Assembly: GCF_900066015.1 (NCBI RefSeq)
Contig: NZ_LN890656.1
Span: forward strand, 372,001 to 436,000
Origin: Candidatus Promineifilum breve
GTDB lineage: Bacteria; Chloroflexota; Anaerolineae; Promineifilales; Promineifilaceae
DNA: 64,000 nt
Direction of reading: 5' to 3'
Positions 47,922-57,034 of the stretch are shown piece after piece. The translations under genes and the position numbers were made by a program. Every line of letters begins with the position of its first letter. Within the stretch, counting starts at the first letter, position 1. The notes beneath the pieces were generated by a model, which was not told the DNA's origin, did not search any database, and saw only the letters and a program-made list of their open reading frames with translations.

Positions 47922-50879
47922 ATGACCCACAATCTCGGCCGCCTCATACTGGATGGCCGCACCTTTGACCAAGCCGGCGGTCTGAACCTGACGCCCGCGG
48001 CGGGGGCGCGCTTTCTTATTCTCCACATTGACGCCATCAATCTGAGCGGCGGCGCGCAGGTCACCGTCGATCTGGGCTATGGCACAGACGTGTTCAGCGC
48101 CGGGGCCGGCGACAACTTCTGGACGCGGCCGATCGACGTGGCGGCGGTCAATCCCGTGCCCCTGCGCATCAGCGGCGGCAACGGCAGCGCCCGCCTGCGA
48201 GCCATCGGCATCGGCGAGGCGACGACGACGGGCAGTCCCGGCACGCCCTGCGGCAGCCGCAGCAACCCCGACATGTTTCTCCACGACGCGACCTATCTGG
48301 AGCCGGACTACGAGACGCGACTACGCTGCCATAACCCGTTTCAATGGCAAAATGCCGCCGTCTCGTTGCCTGGCATTCCCGACGCCGTCCGGCAGCGGGT
48401 GATGGCGGCCACGGGTATCATCGTCGTCATCCACGAGGGGCACGTCAGCAGTTGCACCGGCACGCTCATCGCCCCCGACCTGTTCGTGACCGCCCGCCAC
48501 TGCCTCAACGATCCCAGCGGCGAGGACGTGCGCAGCGGCTCGGTGACGTTCGATTACCACACCGACGCCGCCGGCGGTCGGCCGCCGGGTCACGCCACGC
48601 GCTTCTTCAAGGTCATGGGCGAGGTGCGCTCCGGCGGGCCACCCACGGGGTCGCAGCCCGGCTCGTCGATCGATTGGGTCATCGTGCGCCTCGACGCTGC
48701 GCCGGGGGCACTGCCCGCGCCGCTGGAGATGCGGGCCACGGCCCTGATGAACGGCGAGACGATCTTCACCATGCACCATCCCGGCGGCGCAGCCAAGAAG
48801 ACGCAGGCCGGAATCCACAGCGGCGGCACGTCGATCACCAACTTCGATTACGCCGGCGGCAGCTCCGGCTCGGCCCTGTTCGACGTCAACGGCCGCCTGG
48901 TACGCGGCCCGCTGAGCATCGGCGGCTCGTGCGCGTCGCCGGGGGCGTGTTCGGTCACCTACGCGCCCATTGAGCCGGTGCGGGCCGCGCTGGGCACGCC
49001 GCCGCCGCCGCCGGTGCCGATGGACGTGATGGTCGTCTTTGACCGCTCGGGCAGCATGGCCGCCGCCGCGCCGCCGGCCGGGCGCAGCAAGCTGGACGAG
49101 GCCCAGGACGCGGCGGCGCTGTTCGTGCGCCTGGTGCGCGACGGCCAGGGCGACCGGCTGGGGCTGGTGACGTTCAGTTCCATCGCCGACTTCGTGCGCC
49201 ACCCGCAAGCGGCGGCGGCGGCCAAGCCGCTGCTCGTCGGGCCGCCGCCGTTCACCAGCGGCGACATCGGGGCCACCACCGCCGGCGGGGCGACCAGTAT
49301 CGGCGCGGGGCTGGGCAATGCGTTGCTGGCCTTCCCATCCGGCACGCCCAACGGCCGGGCCATCCTGCTGCTGAGCGACGGCCTGCAAAATACGCCGCCG
49401 ATGATCGAAGAGATCGAGGGCGCATTGGGTGCGACCCGGCTCAGCGTCGTCGGCTTCGGCTCCGACGCCGAGATCGATGGGCCGCTGCTGAGCCGCGTGG
49501 CCCGCCAGCACGGCGGCGATTTCACGCGGGCCATCGACGGCCTGTCGCTGCGCAAGTTCTTCGGCCTCAACTTCGGCAATATCTTCGAGGCCGGGGCCTT
49601 GGGCGACCCGGAGCACATTTTGAAAGGCAGCCAGCGGGAATCGGAGCCGCACCGCTTCCACGTCTGCGGCGAGGAGCGCTTCACGCTGGTGCTGGGCTGG
49701 GACGACCCGGCCACGCCGCTACAGGCCAACATTCGCACCCCGGCCGGCAACGCGGTGAATCAGAAATTGATCGAGATCGAGTACGGCCGCAGTTGGGCCT
49801 TCTACCGCGTGCCGCTGCCCCACAACGGCGAGCGCGACGGCGAATGGTGGTTCACGGTCAGCCGCGCGCCGATCATCACCGTGGCCGGTGGCGAGGCGGA
49901 GAGTGATGTCAACGCGCAGCAGGACGGCCCGCGCGACGTGCGCTACTTCTATCTGATCCTGTGCGACGGCGGGCCGAAGCTGACCCAACTGGGCGGGCCG
50001 CGACGGGTCTACACTGGCGACGCCATCGACCCGCGGGTGGGGCTGCATTATCCCAACGGCACGACGCCGCGCCCGGCCACGGTGGAGCTGACCATTACCG
50101 GGCCGCAGGTGGCGCTGGGGCAATTGGTGAGTGCCGCCGGGTTGCGCCCGCCCGATGTGGCCGCCGATGCCGTGGGGGCGTTCCGAGCCACGCTCCAGGC
50201 CATTGCCCGCGAGGCGGGCGGCGCGCTGCCGGTCGGCCGCAGCAGCATCACCGTGCCGCTGTTCGACGACGGCGACCACGACGACGGGGCGATGGAGCCG
50301 GACGGCATCTATAACCACCGGCTGACCGACCTGACCAAAGTCGAGGGCACGTATGAGTTCCGCGCCGTGGCGACGTTTGGCGAGGGCTGCCGGGCCACGC
50401 GCGAGGCCCACTGGTCGATCCACGTTGAGCCGGGCATCGACCCCGGTTGCACCAAGGTGACATTAGTTGACATAAGTGAACAACCCGGCGGGCGGCAGGG
50501 CACGCTGGTCATCTGTCCCTGCGACCGCTACGGCAACCCGCTGGGGCCGGGGCGGGGGGATACGTTCACGGTCACGCCCTGGCCGGGGGTGACCATCGAC
50601 GGCGGCCTGCGCGACCGGGGCGACGGCTGCTACAGCGTGCCGGTCAGTTGGGACCCGGCGGTGGTCAATGAGCCGGGCGTGGTCGTCGGCCAGCCGGATC
50701 GGCCGCCGGTGGTCGTGTCGCCCACGGGCGGCGGCCCGGGACGGCCGTGCCCGCCCTGCGACGACGCGGCCGAGAAGCTGCTCGATTGCCTGGGCCTGCC
50801 GGGGGTCGATGTAAAGCGGGCGCGGATCAAGAGCGTCAACGTGGAGATCGATTTGGATGATTGTGGCTGTGGGAAGTAG
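47922..50879 (+). CDS. Trypsin-like protease fused to a von Willebrand A domain
   Basis: The 985-residue protein has an N-terminal beta-rich domain of unknown type (1-110). A trypsin-like domain follows with H193 in FVTARHC, D251 in SIDWVIVRLD and S315 in GGSSGSALF. A Pro-rich joint (359-366) leads to a VWA domain with an intact MIDAS start, VVFDRSGSM (D374, S376, S378). The last 400 residues are Ig- or invasin-like beta domains (LDDGDHDDG-type VPLFDDGDHDDGAMEPDGIY) and end in a Cys-rich PCPPCDD and CGCGK tail. No signal peptide is seen at the chosen ATG, which has GAGAAGGA upstream. It could be an unusual secreted enzyme or an intracellular sensor-protease of a conflict system. Confidence 0.8.
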   Translation: MTHNLGRLILDGRTFDQAGGLNLTPAAGARFLILHIDAINLSGGAQVTVDLGYGTDVFSAGAGDNFWTRPIDVAAVNPVPLRISGGNGSARLRAIGIGEATTTGSPGTPCGSRSNPDMFLHDATYLEPDYETRLRCHNPFQWQNAAVSLPGIPDAVRQRVMAATGIIVVIHEGHVSSCTGTLIAPDLFVTARHCLNDPSGEDVRSGSVTFDYHTDAAGGRPPGHATRFFKVMGEVRSGGPPTGSQPGSSIDWVIVRLDAAPGALPAPLEMRATALMNGETIFTMHHPGGAAKKTQAGIHSGGTSITNFDYAGGSSGSALFDVNGRLVRGPLSIGGSCASPGACSVTYAPIEPVRAALGTPPPPPVPMDVMVVFDRSGSMAAAAPPAGRSKLDEAQDAAALFVRLVRDGQGDRLGLVTFSSIADFVRHPQAAAAAKPLLVGPPPFTSGDIGATTAGGATSIGAGLGNALLAFPSGTPNGRAILLLSDGLQNTPPMIEEIEGALGATRLSVVGFGSDAEIDGPLLSRVARQHGGDFTRAIDGLSLRKFFGLNFGNIFEAGALGDPEHILKGSQRESEPHRFHVCGEERFTLVLGWDDPATPLQANIRTPAGNAVNQKLIEIEYGRSWAFYRVPLPHNGERDGEWWFTVSRAPIITVAGGEAESDVNAQQDGPRDVRYFYLILCDGGPKLTQLGGPRRVYTGDAIDPRVGLHYPNGTTPRPATVELTITGPQVALGQLVSAAGLRPPDVAADAVGAFRATLQAIAREAGGALPVGRSSITVPLFDDGDHDDGAMEPDGIYNHRLTDLTKVEGTYEFRAVATFGEGCRATREAHWSIHVEPGIDPGCTKVTLVDISEQPGGRQGTLVICPCDRYGNPLGPGRGDTFTVTPWPGVTIDGGLRDRGDGCYSVPVSWDPAVVNEPGVVVGQPDRPPVVVSPTGGGPGRPCPPCDDAAEKLLDCLGLPGVDVKRARIKSVNVEIDLDDCGCGK

Positions 50880-51001
50880 CGACGAGTGGCGAATGACGAG
50901 TCCAGAATCTGCGAATTGAACGGGTCGTATTTCGCATAGCCCGGATTAATGGCGCAATTTGTTGCTACTCAGATGAGTCCGACTCACAATAGGTAAGGGT
51001 A

Positions 51002-51030
51002 GGCGCGGCGACCGAGGTGGTCGCCGCGCC
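51002..51030. terminator. Perfect 12-bp GC hairpin after the protease-VWA gene
   Basis: GGCGCGGCGACC, loop GAGGT, GGTCGCCGCGCC. It has no T tract. It lies 122 bases after the stop and could end transcription or stabilise the message. Confidence 0.5.
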
Positions 51031-51071
51031 GTTGCCTGAATCCTTCCTGTTTACTGAATGAGGCACAATCT

Positions 51072-51593
51072 GTGACGCTGTTTGCTCTGGCCTTTCCCCG
51101 TACCGAAATCCGCGATTGGGCGGCGCGCTATGACTATCCGGCCGAGGACGCGATGGCTCTCAAGCTCGTGCCGGGCATCCGCGACCGTCGTTACCTGACC
51201 TACGACGACCTGGTGGCTATCGGCCGCTGGAAAAGCCCACGCAGCGGGCCGCGCCTTGCCGCCAACGACCCCGACGACGTGGCGGCCATTACGGCTGTTG
51301 CCCTGACTACGGCCAATGAACGCCTACGCATCGAAGTGCTTACGCTGTTGTCCGGCGTCGCCTGGCCCATGGCCTCGACCATTCTGCACTGGGGCCACGT
51401 TGACCGCTATCCCATCCTCGATTTCCGCGCCCTATGGTCGCTAGGCATCGACCCGCTGCCACGGTATGACTTTCCTTTTTGGCAAGCCTATACCCACTTT
51501 AGTCGTGAGCTGGCCGAACAGGCGCAGGTGTCGATGCGCGAGCTTGACCGGGCGCTGTGGCAATATTGCTATGAAAAGAAGCCCAAAAGATAA
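51072..51593 (+). CDS. Hypothetical protein with HhH-GPD-like segment
   Basis: The 173-residue protein starts at GTG 51072. Its middle, EVLTLLSGVAWPMASTILHW then YPILDFRALWSLG, resembles the helix-hairpin-helix plus Gly/Pro/Asp (D in iLDfR) region of DNA glycosylases, as noted for a family of small uncharacterised proteins. Typical endonuclease III lysine and iron-sulfur cysteines are missing. There is no signal peptide. Whether it binds DNA is unknown. The 274 bases that follow (51594-51867) show nothing recognisable. Confidence 0.6.
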   Translation: MTLFALAFPRTEIRDWAARYDYPAEDAMALKLVPGIRDRRYLTYDDLVAIGRWKSPRSGPRLAANDPDDVAAITAVALTTANERLRIEVLTLLSGVAWPMASTILHWGHVDRYPILDFRALWSLGIDPLPRYDFPFWQAYTHFSRELAEQAQVSMRELDRALWQYCYEKKPKR

Positions 51594-51867
51594 ATGCCGC
51601 TGGGTTGAGCCTCTGTTATTCACGAATGGCAACCGCGGGGTCAGAATATCGCAAATGACGACTAATATACCTTAATTTAAGTATGATTCATGACAAAGGG
51701 CAGTCCTGGGTGAAGCGCTGTCCCCTACCCCAAGCAGTGGATAAGATGAATTGCGCCAGGTGTCTGGCTACTTCGTCGCGTGTGACAATTCGCTCAGGTG
51801 GCGGGTATGGGGCGCTTACCACTTAGATCAAGCAGCGAGATGGTTAATGGTGTCGGCCGACGACACC

Positions 51868-52725
51868 TTACCACCCTACCAACGCTCGTATCGCCGGCAG
51901 CGCCGCCACGGCCGCCGCTTCCCCGGCGGCGATGATCTCCGTGGCCCGGTTGAAGCCGGTCAGCAGCGTGACGTCGCGCGGCAGCGTCGGCCGAATCAGC
52001 AGATCGGGCGGATATTCCCGCAGGCGGCTCTCGGTCAGGGCGGCGATCATGATCATCAGGACGTTATAGGTCTCGTTCAGGTTGAGCGGCGCGAACCGCA
52101 GGGCCAGCCCGACCTCCTCCGGCGCCACGCCGGGCGCGTCATGGCCGAAGCTGGGCAACACATCCACGGCGATGGTGCGCTCGGCCCCCATGCTACGGGC
52201 CACGTCAACCGGCACGTTATCCAGCACGCCGCCATCGACCAGCCGGTAATCGCCCAATTCCACCGGCTCAAACACGCCGGGGATGGAAATGCTGGCCCGC
52301 ACGGCGTCGATGACCAGCCCGCCTTGCAGGACGACCTCGCGCCCGTAGCGGATGTCGGTGGCGACCATCGCCAACGGCAGGCGCAGATCGGCGAAGGTCA
52401 GGTCTTCGCCCAACAGGTCGGCCATGAAGTTGTAGATGCGCCGGCCGCGCACGCTGAGGCCGGCGGCGCTGATGTTCCAGTCCACCAGCCGGATTTGCTC
52501 CGACAGGCGGCTGAGCTTGGTGATCTCTTCCTCGACCACCGCCAGCGGCAGCCCGGCGGCATAGAGCGCGCCAATCAGCCCGCCCATGCTCGTCCCGGCG
52601 ATGTAGTCGATGGGGATGGCCTGCTGTTGCAGCACGCGCAACACGCCGACGTGGGCCAGGCCGCGCGCCCCGCCGCCGCCCAGCACCAGGCCAATCGTCG
52701 GCCGCCCTAGTTCCGTGGCGCTCAT
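51868..52725 (-). CDS. Patatin-like phospholipase
   Basis: The 285-residue protein has the patatin oxyanion loop GLVLGGGGARGLAHVGVLR, nucleophile Ser in YIAGTSMGGLIGALYAAG (GTSMG) and the dyad Asp in YRLVDGGVLDNVPVDVAR (DGG). This matches the RssA/NTE-like bacterial group, which cleaves acyl chains from phospholipids or lysophospholipids in the cytoplasm or at the membrane. The ATG at 52725 overlaps the stop of the DUF4177-like gene (ATGA). Upstream codons in this frame belong to that gene's shadow. Confidence 0.9.
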   Translation of the reverse strand: MSATELGRPTIGLVLGGGGARGLAHVGVLRVLQQQAIPIDYIAGTSMGGLIGALYAAGLPLAVVEEEITKLSRLSEQIRLVDWNISAAGLSVRGRRIYNFMADLLGEDLTFADLRLPLAMVATDIRYGREVVLQGGLVIDAVRASISIPGVFEPVELGDYRLVDGGVLDNVPVDVARSMGAERTIAVDVLPSFGHDAPGVAPEEVGLALRFAPLNLNETYNVLMIMIAALTESRLREYPPDLLIRPTLPRDVTLLTGFNRATEIIAAGEAAAVAALPAIRALVGW

Positions 52726-53018
52726 AATGCGGCCGCCGGGCGCTTGAAGACGCACAAATGTTGGTGACGCCAGGTGTTGACCTGGGGATAGATGAAACCC
52801 AGATCGCCGTTTTTGCCCACCGAATCCACCGGCTCCAGCCGCACCAGTTCCCAACCCTCCGCGCCGCACTGGTTGAGCCACGCTTCCAGACTCAACAGGT
52901 CGTACTTGGGCAGCTCTTTCCAGTCGCGGTCGGGGTATTCCTGCATAATATAGCTGACGGCGACTTCGTCTTCCTTGTCACAGACGAAAACGCGAACGAG
53001 ATATTCCCACTTTGCCAT
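52722..53018 (-). CDS. DUF4177-like small protein
   Basis: The 98-residue protein opens MAKWEYLVRVFV and has LEAWLNQCGAEGWELVRLEP, the WEY....lN..G.eGWElv pattern of DUF4177, and ends with a strand HLCVFKRP. Family function is unknown. A GAGGTGG ribosome site precedes the ATG. Coupled to the patatin gene by an ATGA overlap, so the two probably act in one process. Confidence 0.72.
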   Translation of the reverse strand: MAKWEYLVRVFVCDKEDEVAVSYIMQEYPDRDWKELPKYDLLSLEAWLNQCGAEGWELVRLEPVDSVGKNGDLGFIYPQVNTWRHQHLCVFKRPAAAL

Positions 53019-53174
53019 GCGGCCACCTCATCTAAAATCGGTCGATGAGGCCAATACTATTACGTTCCCCGATGCGCGCCAAACGTGGCTGGGTTGTTGT
53101 TTGGCGATCATCGTTAGCCGATTTACAATGCCTGCATTGGCTGTCCGATTCTGGCAGCCCCAATCGTCTTGACC

Positions 53175-54131
53175 ATGCGCCGCCTGCTGCTCATCCTTCT
53201 CAGCCCCCTATGGCTAACCCTGGCCGCCGTCAGCCTGATCGTAGGGCTGGCCTTCGCCTCGGACAGCAACCCGGCGGCCATCGCCGCCGCGGCCTATACC
53301 GGCACGCCGCAATCCGAGCAGTTGGCCTATTTGCTGGCCCGCGTCCTGCTGCTGCCGTTGCAATTACTGTTTATCGTCATCATCTTCAGCGTGGCGTTGC
53401 GCGTCTTTCGGCGGCGCGAGCAGATCGGCCGCTGGCTCGTCGACGACCCGTCGCCCACCGCCCCGCTCAGCCGCCGGCGCACCATCCAACAGATCGCCGC
53501 CAGCCTGATCGCCATCAGCGTCATCATCGCCGCCTTCGTCCTCAGCCTGGCCCAATTCGTGGGCCGGGCCGACCTGGCTATCGTCGTGGCCGCCCTCACC
53601 AGTAGCCTGGCCTGGGGCGCGCGCCTGCCCATCGGCGACCTGCTGGGCGGCATCAGCAACATCTTCGAGAGCAATCTCGTCGTCGGCGACCACATCCATT
53701 ACCGCACCTTCGATCAGACGGTGGAGGGCTTCGTGGAGGCGGTCGATATCCGCTTCGTGTCGGTGCGGGCCATGACCGGCGAACTGACCACCATCCCCTT
53801 CGGCGATCTGCGCATCTTCACCAACTACAGCCGCGGCGGCTTTAGCGGCGTCTATGCCGCCTTCCCCGTCGCCATCACCGATTTCGATCAGGCCGTGGCG
53901 ATCCTCAGCGATCTGGCCCCGGACTCCCCCGCCCTGCTGCCCGCCCTGCTGGAGCCGTTCCAGCCCATCTCGCTCGACGGCCAACTCGGCGCGCAAGTGC
54001 AAGTGAACCTCTTCGGCAAGACCAGCCACGGCCGCGAGCTGGAATTGCAACTGGCCATGCGCGAACTGGTGCAGACCCATTTTGCCGCCGCGGGCATCAT
54101 CCTCGGCGGCGCGGAGGACAACCCGGCATGA
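53175..54131 (+). CDS. MscS-family mechanosensitive channel-like protein (copy 1)
   Basis: The 318-residue protein has about three transmembrane helices and the MscS pore and beta-domain pattern: LAIVVAALTSSLAWGARLPI, GDLLGGISNIFESNLVVGDH (the conserved g...G..i..e....vGD), and a VEGFVEAVDIRFVSVRAMTG strand followed by IPFGDLRIFTNYSRG. The ATG at 53175 is chosen over a TTG at 53169. The stop overlaps the next gene (ATGA). Whether it gates by tension or acts as a sensor is not known. Confidence 0.82.
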   Translation: MRRLLLILLSPLWLTLAAVSLIVGLAFASDSNPAAIAAAAYTGTPQSEQLAYLLARVLLLPLQLLFIVIIFSVALRVFRRREQIGRWLVDDPSPTAPLSRRRTIQQIAASLIAISVIIAAFVLSLAQFVGRADLAIVVAALTSSLAWGARLPIGDLLGGISNIFESNLVVGDHIHYRTFDQTVEGFVEAVDIRFVSVRAMTGELTTIPFGDLRIFTNYSRGGFSGVYAAFPVAITDFDQAVAILSDLAPDSPALLPALLEPFQPISLDGQLGAQVQVNLFGKTSHGRELELQLAMRELVQTHFAAAGIILGGAEDNPA

Positions 54132-55099
54132 TCAGGCGCTTGCTCCTCATCCTGCTCATCATCCTGGCCGTCATCATCGGCCCGTTGGCACTGGCCTTCG
54201 GCATCCTGCGCGTGGCCGGCATCGATGTCGTGCCCCTGTTGCAATCGGTGGGCGGCACGACCGGCTTCATGCAGTTGTTGATTGAGTATTACGATCTCAT
54301 CCGCCTGCCGCTGCACCTGCTCTTTATCACCGCCGTCTTTTTCCTGGCCTGGGGCGTCAGCCGGGTCAGCGGCCAACTGGCCGGCTGGCTCCTGCGCGCC
54401 GCCGGCTACCTGCCGCATGGGGCGCGTCTCGGCCCGGAGGCGGCGCTGGCGGCCGATCGGCGGCGGCAAACGGCCCAACAGATCGTCGGCGGCTTCATCA
54501 CCCTCATCGCCTTCACGCTGGCGATTCTGCTATCCATCAGCCAGTTCTTCAGCCTGTCCAATCTGGCGATCATCGCCACCGTGGGGGCCAATGCCTTCGG
54601 TTTTGCCGCCCGCGATTACGTGGGCGATCTGCTCAACGGCGTCAGCAATATCTTCGAGAATCGCTTCAACGTCGGCGACAAGGTGGAGGTGTACCGTGTC
54701 GGCAACAAGGTCGAGGGGCAGGTTGAAAATGTGACGGTACGCACGTTGAGCCTGCGCACGCGGGAGGGCGAGCTGATCAACGTGCCCCAGGGCGAGGTAC
54801 GCATCCTGCGCAATTACAGCCGCGGCAGCTACTCCGGCGTGGACGTTATCTGTCGCGTGCGGGCCAACGATTTGCCGGCGGCCATGGCCGAATTGCACCG
54901 GCTGGGCCAGGACGCGCCGGCGCTGTTGCCCGACCTGATCGAGCCGTGGATGTTGATGTCGCGTGACGGCGAACTGGGGAGCGCGGCCGAGATTCGCATC
55001 CACGCCAAAGCCCGCTTCGGCTATGGCGCGGGGCTGCGGCTGCAAATTATGATGCTGGTCGAGGGGCAACTCTCGGCCGCCGCTATCCCTCTAGCCTAA
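54128..55099 (+). CDS. MscS-family mechanosensitive channel-like protein (copy 2)
   Basis: The 323-residue paralogue of the preceding gene has LAIIATVGANAFGFAARDYV then GDLLNGVSNIFENRFNVGDK and VEGQVENVTVRTLSLRTREG, INVPQGEVRILRNYSRGSYS. The pore-lining helix is closer to standard MscS than copy 1. The pair probably arose by duplication and may form a mixed channel. Converges on the acetyltransferase gene, with a nested palindrome between. Confidence 0.84.
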   Translation: MIRRLLLILLIILAVIIGPLALAFGILRVAGIDVVPLLQSVGGTTGFMQLLIEYYDLIRLPLHLLFITAVFFLAWGVSRVSGQLAGWLLRAAGYLPHGARLGPEAALAADRRRQTAQQIVGGFITLIAFTLAILLSISQFFSLSNLAIIATVGANAFGFAARDYVGDLLNGVSNIFENRFNVGDKVEVYRVGNKVEGQVENVTVRTLSLRTREGELINVPQGEVRILRNYSRGSYSGVDVICRVRANDLPAAMAELHRLGQDAPALLPDLIEPWMLMSRDGELGSAAEIRIHAKARFGYGAGLRLQIMMLVEGQLSAAAIPLA

Positions 55100-55103
55100 T
55101 AAA

Positions 55104-55238
55104 GAGAATCCACAGATTACACAGATTTCACAGATTGAAGAGAGTGATCAGTGGACAGTATTCAGACTGTCCACTGCCCACTGATCACTACCCACTATTC
55201 TTCATCTGTGAAATCTGTGTAATCTGTGGATTTCTTAT
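55104..55238. repeat. Nested palindrome: CACAGATT arms around GATCAGTGGACAGT hairpin
   Basis: Outer arms GAGAATCCACAGATTACACA and TGTGTAATCTGTGGATTTC; inner arms GTGATCAGTGGACAGT and ACTGCCCACTGATCAC, with GAAGA/TCTTC steps between. It has the same composite build as 651-803 and sits between convergent genes. Confidence 0.88.
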
Positions 55239-56089
55239 CTTCTCTTCTCATTCATCCACTGCACGGCGAAGTCGACCAGGGCGCGTTGGGGCATGAGGCG
55301 GGCCACGCCGCGGCCGACCGGGCCGACAGTGGCCGCGCCGGTCTCGGCCTCGAAGGCCGCGCCGATCTGCGGAAAGTCCTCGGCGTCGAGGTCAATGTCA
55401 CGCAGGGTGACCCACTCGCGCCGGCCGTCGCGCAGCATCGGGGAGCCGTTGTCGACGATCACCTTGCCCGGAAAGTTGGATCGATACTCGGCCAGATGGA
55501 GCGAGGTGTTGTTAGCGTGGCCCACGCCCAACAGCAGCACCCAGCCATCCAGATCGTAGATACGGGCCAGCGGTGAATGCTCGCCCAGACCGAAATCGAG
55601 GGCGTGGCCGGCGGTGATGGGCTCGGCCAGCGGCCCCCGGGCGGCAAACGACGCCTGCGGATGAGCGCTGCGCCGGACACCCCGGCCGCGGCGAAACGTC
55701 TCCGGGATGGCCCCCATGCCGCGCGTCGGTGTCAGGTCGGGGTCATAGGCGGGCATCGTGTCGCGGATGACCGGCCACCACGCTTCGGGCACGGGCGGGT
55801 TTTGCCAATAGGCCGGGTCGGAGAGATCGTTCGACTGGGTGGGCATGACCAGCGTGCCCTCGCGGCCGAGAGCCAGCTCCAGGGCCAGAATGACAGCCAC
55901 CGCCCCGCCCGCCACCCAGCCCAGAGCACTGAGCGACGAATGGACGAGGACGACCGAACCCGGTCGCAGCCCCAGAGCCAGCAAATCGGCCCGCAGCGAT
56001 TCGATGGTCGCCGGCGGGCCGTCGCGCGCCCGGTCGACGGCCAGGTATTCACCCATCGGCTGTTCAGTCGAGGCCATCGATCCGTCCAT
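55235..56089 (-). CDS. Aminoglycoside N3-acetyltransferase-like protein
   Basis: The 284-residue protein matches the AAC(3)/YokD family: [20 protein letters not shown] near residue 44, [20 protein letters not shown], the P.[11 protein letters not shown] block, and [16 protein letters not shown] with [10 protein letters not shown]-like residues [17 protein letters not shown]. Homologues acetylate aminoglycosides, but many chromosomal copies have other substrates; resistance is not implied. ATGs at 56089, 56077 and 56056 are all possible; the first overlaps the preceding gene by 26 bases, the last avoids overlap. Confidence 0.86.
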   Translation of the reverse strand: MDGSMASTEQPMGEYLAVDRARDGPPATIESLRADLLALGLRPGSVVLVHSSLSALGWVAGGAVAVILALELALGREGTLVMPTQSNDLSDPAYWQNPPVPEAWWPVIRDTMPAYDPDLTPTRGMGAIPETFRRGRGVRRSAHPQASFAARGPLAEPITAGHALDFGLGEHSPLARIYDLDGWVLLLGVGHANNTSLHLAEYRSNFPGKVIVDNGSPMLRDGRREWVTLRDIDLDAEDFPQIGAAFEAETGAATVGPVGRGVARLMPQRALVDFAVQWMNEKRR

Positions 56090-56999
56090 AGGCGCGCAGG
56101 GTCAGCAGGTGGCGCAGGGTCAGCACGCCGCGCCATTCCCGTTCGGCCGCAGCCCAGGCGTCGCCATCGACGAAATCCCACGACCAGTTGGGCGGCCACG
56201 CGCCATCCGCGCCCTGCCGGGCGATGACGTAAGCGAGACCGGCGTCGATCACTTCGTCATCGAGGACCCCGGCCAGCGGCGAAGTGGGCGTGGGCAGCAC
56301 GTCGAGCGGGTGCAGGCCGTAGCCGTCCCACTCGGCCGGGTCGAGGGCGACCGATTGCGGCAGGGCGCGGCGCAATTTGTCGAGGACGTGCTCGTAATCC
56401 TCGCGCGGCAGTTCGGCCGTCAGCAGCAGGTCGATGAAACTGAGCAGGTCGTGCTTCTCCATGTGTTGCGAATAGCGCATCAGATCGTCAATGACGCCGC
56501 GCCGCGCCCCAGTCAGAAACTCCGTGGGGGCCAGGCGGTTGAACTGTTGCAGGTAGCCGATGACCGCCGCCCGCGGGTTGGCCCAGAAGCCGCGAAAATT
56601 CTCGGCCGCGTCGGCATACGTCCACCACGGCGCGTGGGGCGCGTCTTCCACTGCCGGCGGCACGATGGGCCAGCGTTCGCTCGCCACGTCGTAGGCGTCC
56701 ATCAGGTAGGCCAGCGCCGCCGGCAGCCCGGGCGTGTCCTCGTCGGCCCCGATCTGCCGCAGCACGTCGAGGGCAGTGATGGTGGCGATGACCGAGGAGG
56801 CCGGCGCGCGCATATCCGGCTCCAGCGCGTGGCCGAAGCCGCCGTCGTGATTCTGATAGGGCACCAGCGCGGCCAGCACGTTGGTGCGACTGCCGTTCTC
56901 AAAATGGAATTCGTAGAGAGCTTTTTCCAGCGGCCGGGCCTCGTGGCGCAGATAGTGGACGGCCCGCTCATAGGCCGCGCGGCTCAGCAGTTCGGTCAT
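56064..56999 (-). CDS. Hypothetical protein, alpha/alpha-toroid (prenyltransferase/cyclase-like)
   Basis: The 311-residue protein has regularly spaced helices and short Gly-Gly turns: [20 protein letters not shown] near residue 45 and [20 protein letters not shown] near the end are like QW-type repeats in squalene-cyclase and prenyltransferase-like toroids. The catalytic DxDD motif is not seen, so it is unlikely to be an active cyclase. An AAGGAGAAA site precedes the ATG at 56999. The frame open further upstream overlaps the LysM gene and is a shadow. Confidence 0.68.
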   Translation of the reverse strand: MTELLSRAAYERAVHYLRHEARPLEKALYEFHFENGSRTNVLAALVPYQNHDGGFGHALEPDMRAPASSVIATITALDVLRQIGADEDTPGLPAALAYLMDAYDVASERWPIVPPAVEDAPHAPWWTYADAAENFRGFWANPRAAVIGYLQQFNRLAPTEFLTGARRGVIDDLMRYSQHMEKHDLLSFIDLLLTAELPREDYEHVLDKLRRALPQSVALDPAEWDGYGLHPLDVLPTPTSPLAGVLDDEVIDAGLAYVIARQGADGAWPPNWSWDFVDGDAWAAAEREWRGVLTLRHLLTLRAYGRIDGLD

Positions 57000-57034
57000 G
57001 TGTTTCTCCTTTGAACGCTTACGGGCGAGCGCGA

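Noticed and set aside
48321-49661. 446-codon reverse frame opposite the protease-VWA gene
   Set aside because: Arg/Ala-rich without domain signatures, while the forward frame has catalytic and MIDAS motifs.
51751-52710. Forward frame opposite the patatin gene
   Set aside because: Gln/Gly/Ala/His-rich translation, no motif, and the reverse strand has GGGGARG, GTSMG and DGG patatin motifs.
55235-56089. Acquired antibiotic-resistance gene
   Set aside because: The AAC(3)-like protein has the same composition as its neighbours and no mobile element beside it; chromosomal relatives often have other substrates.
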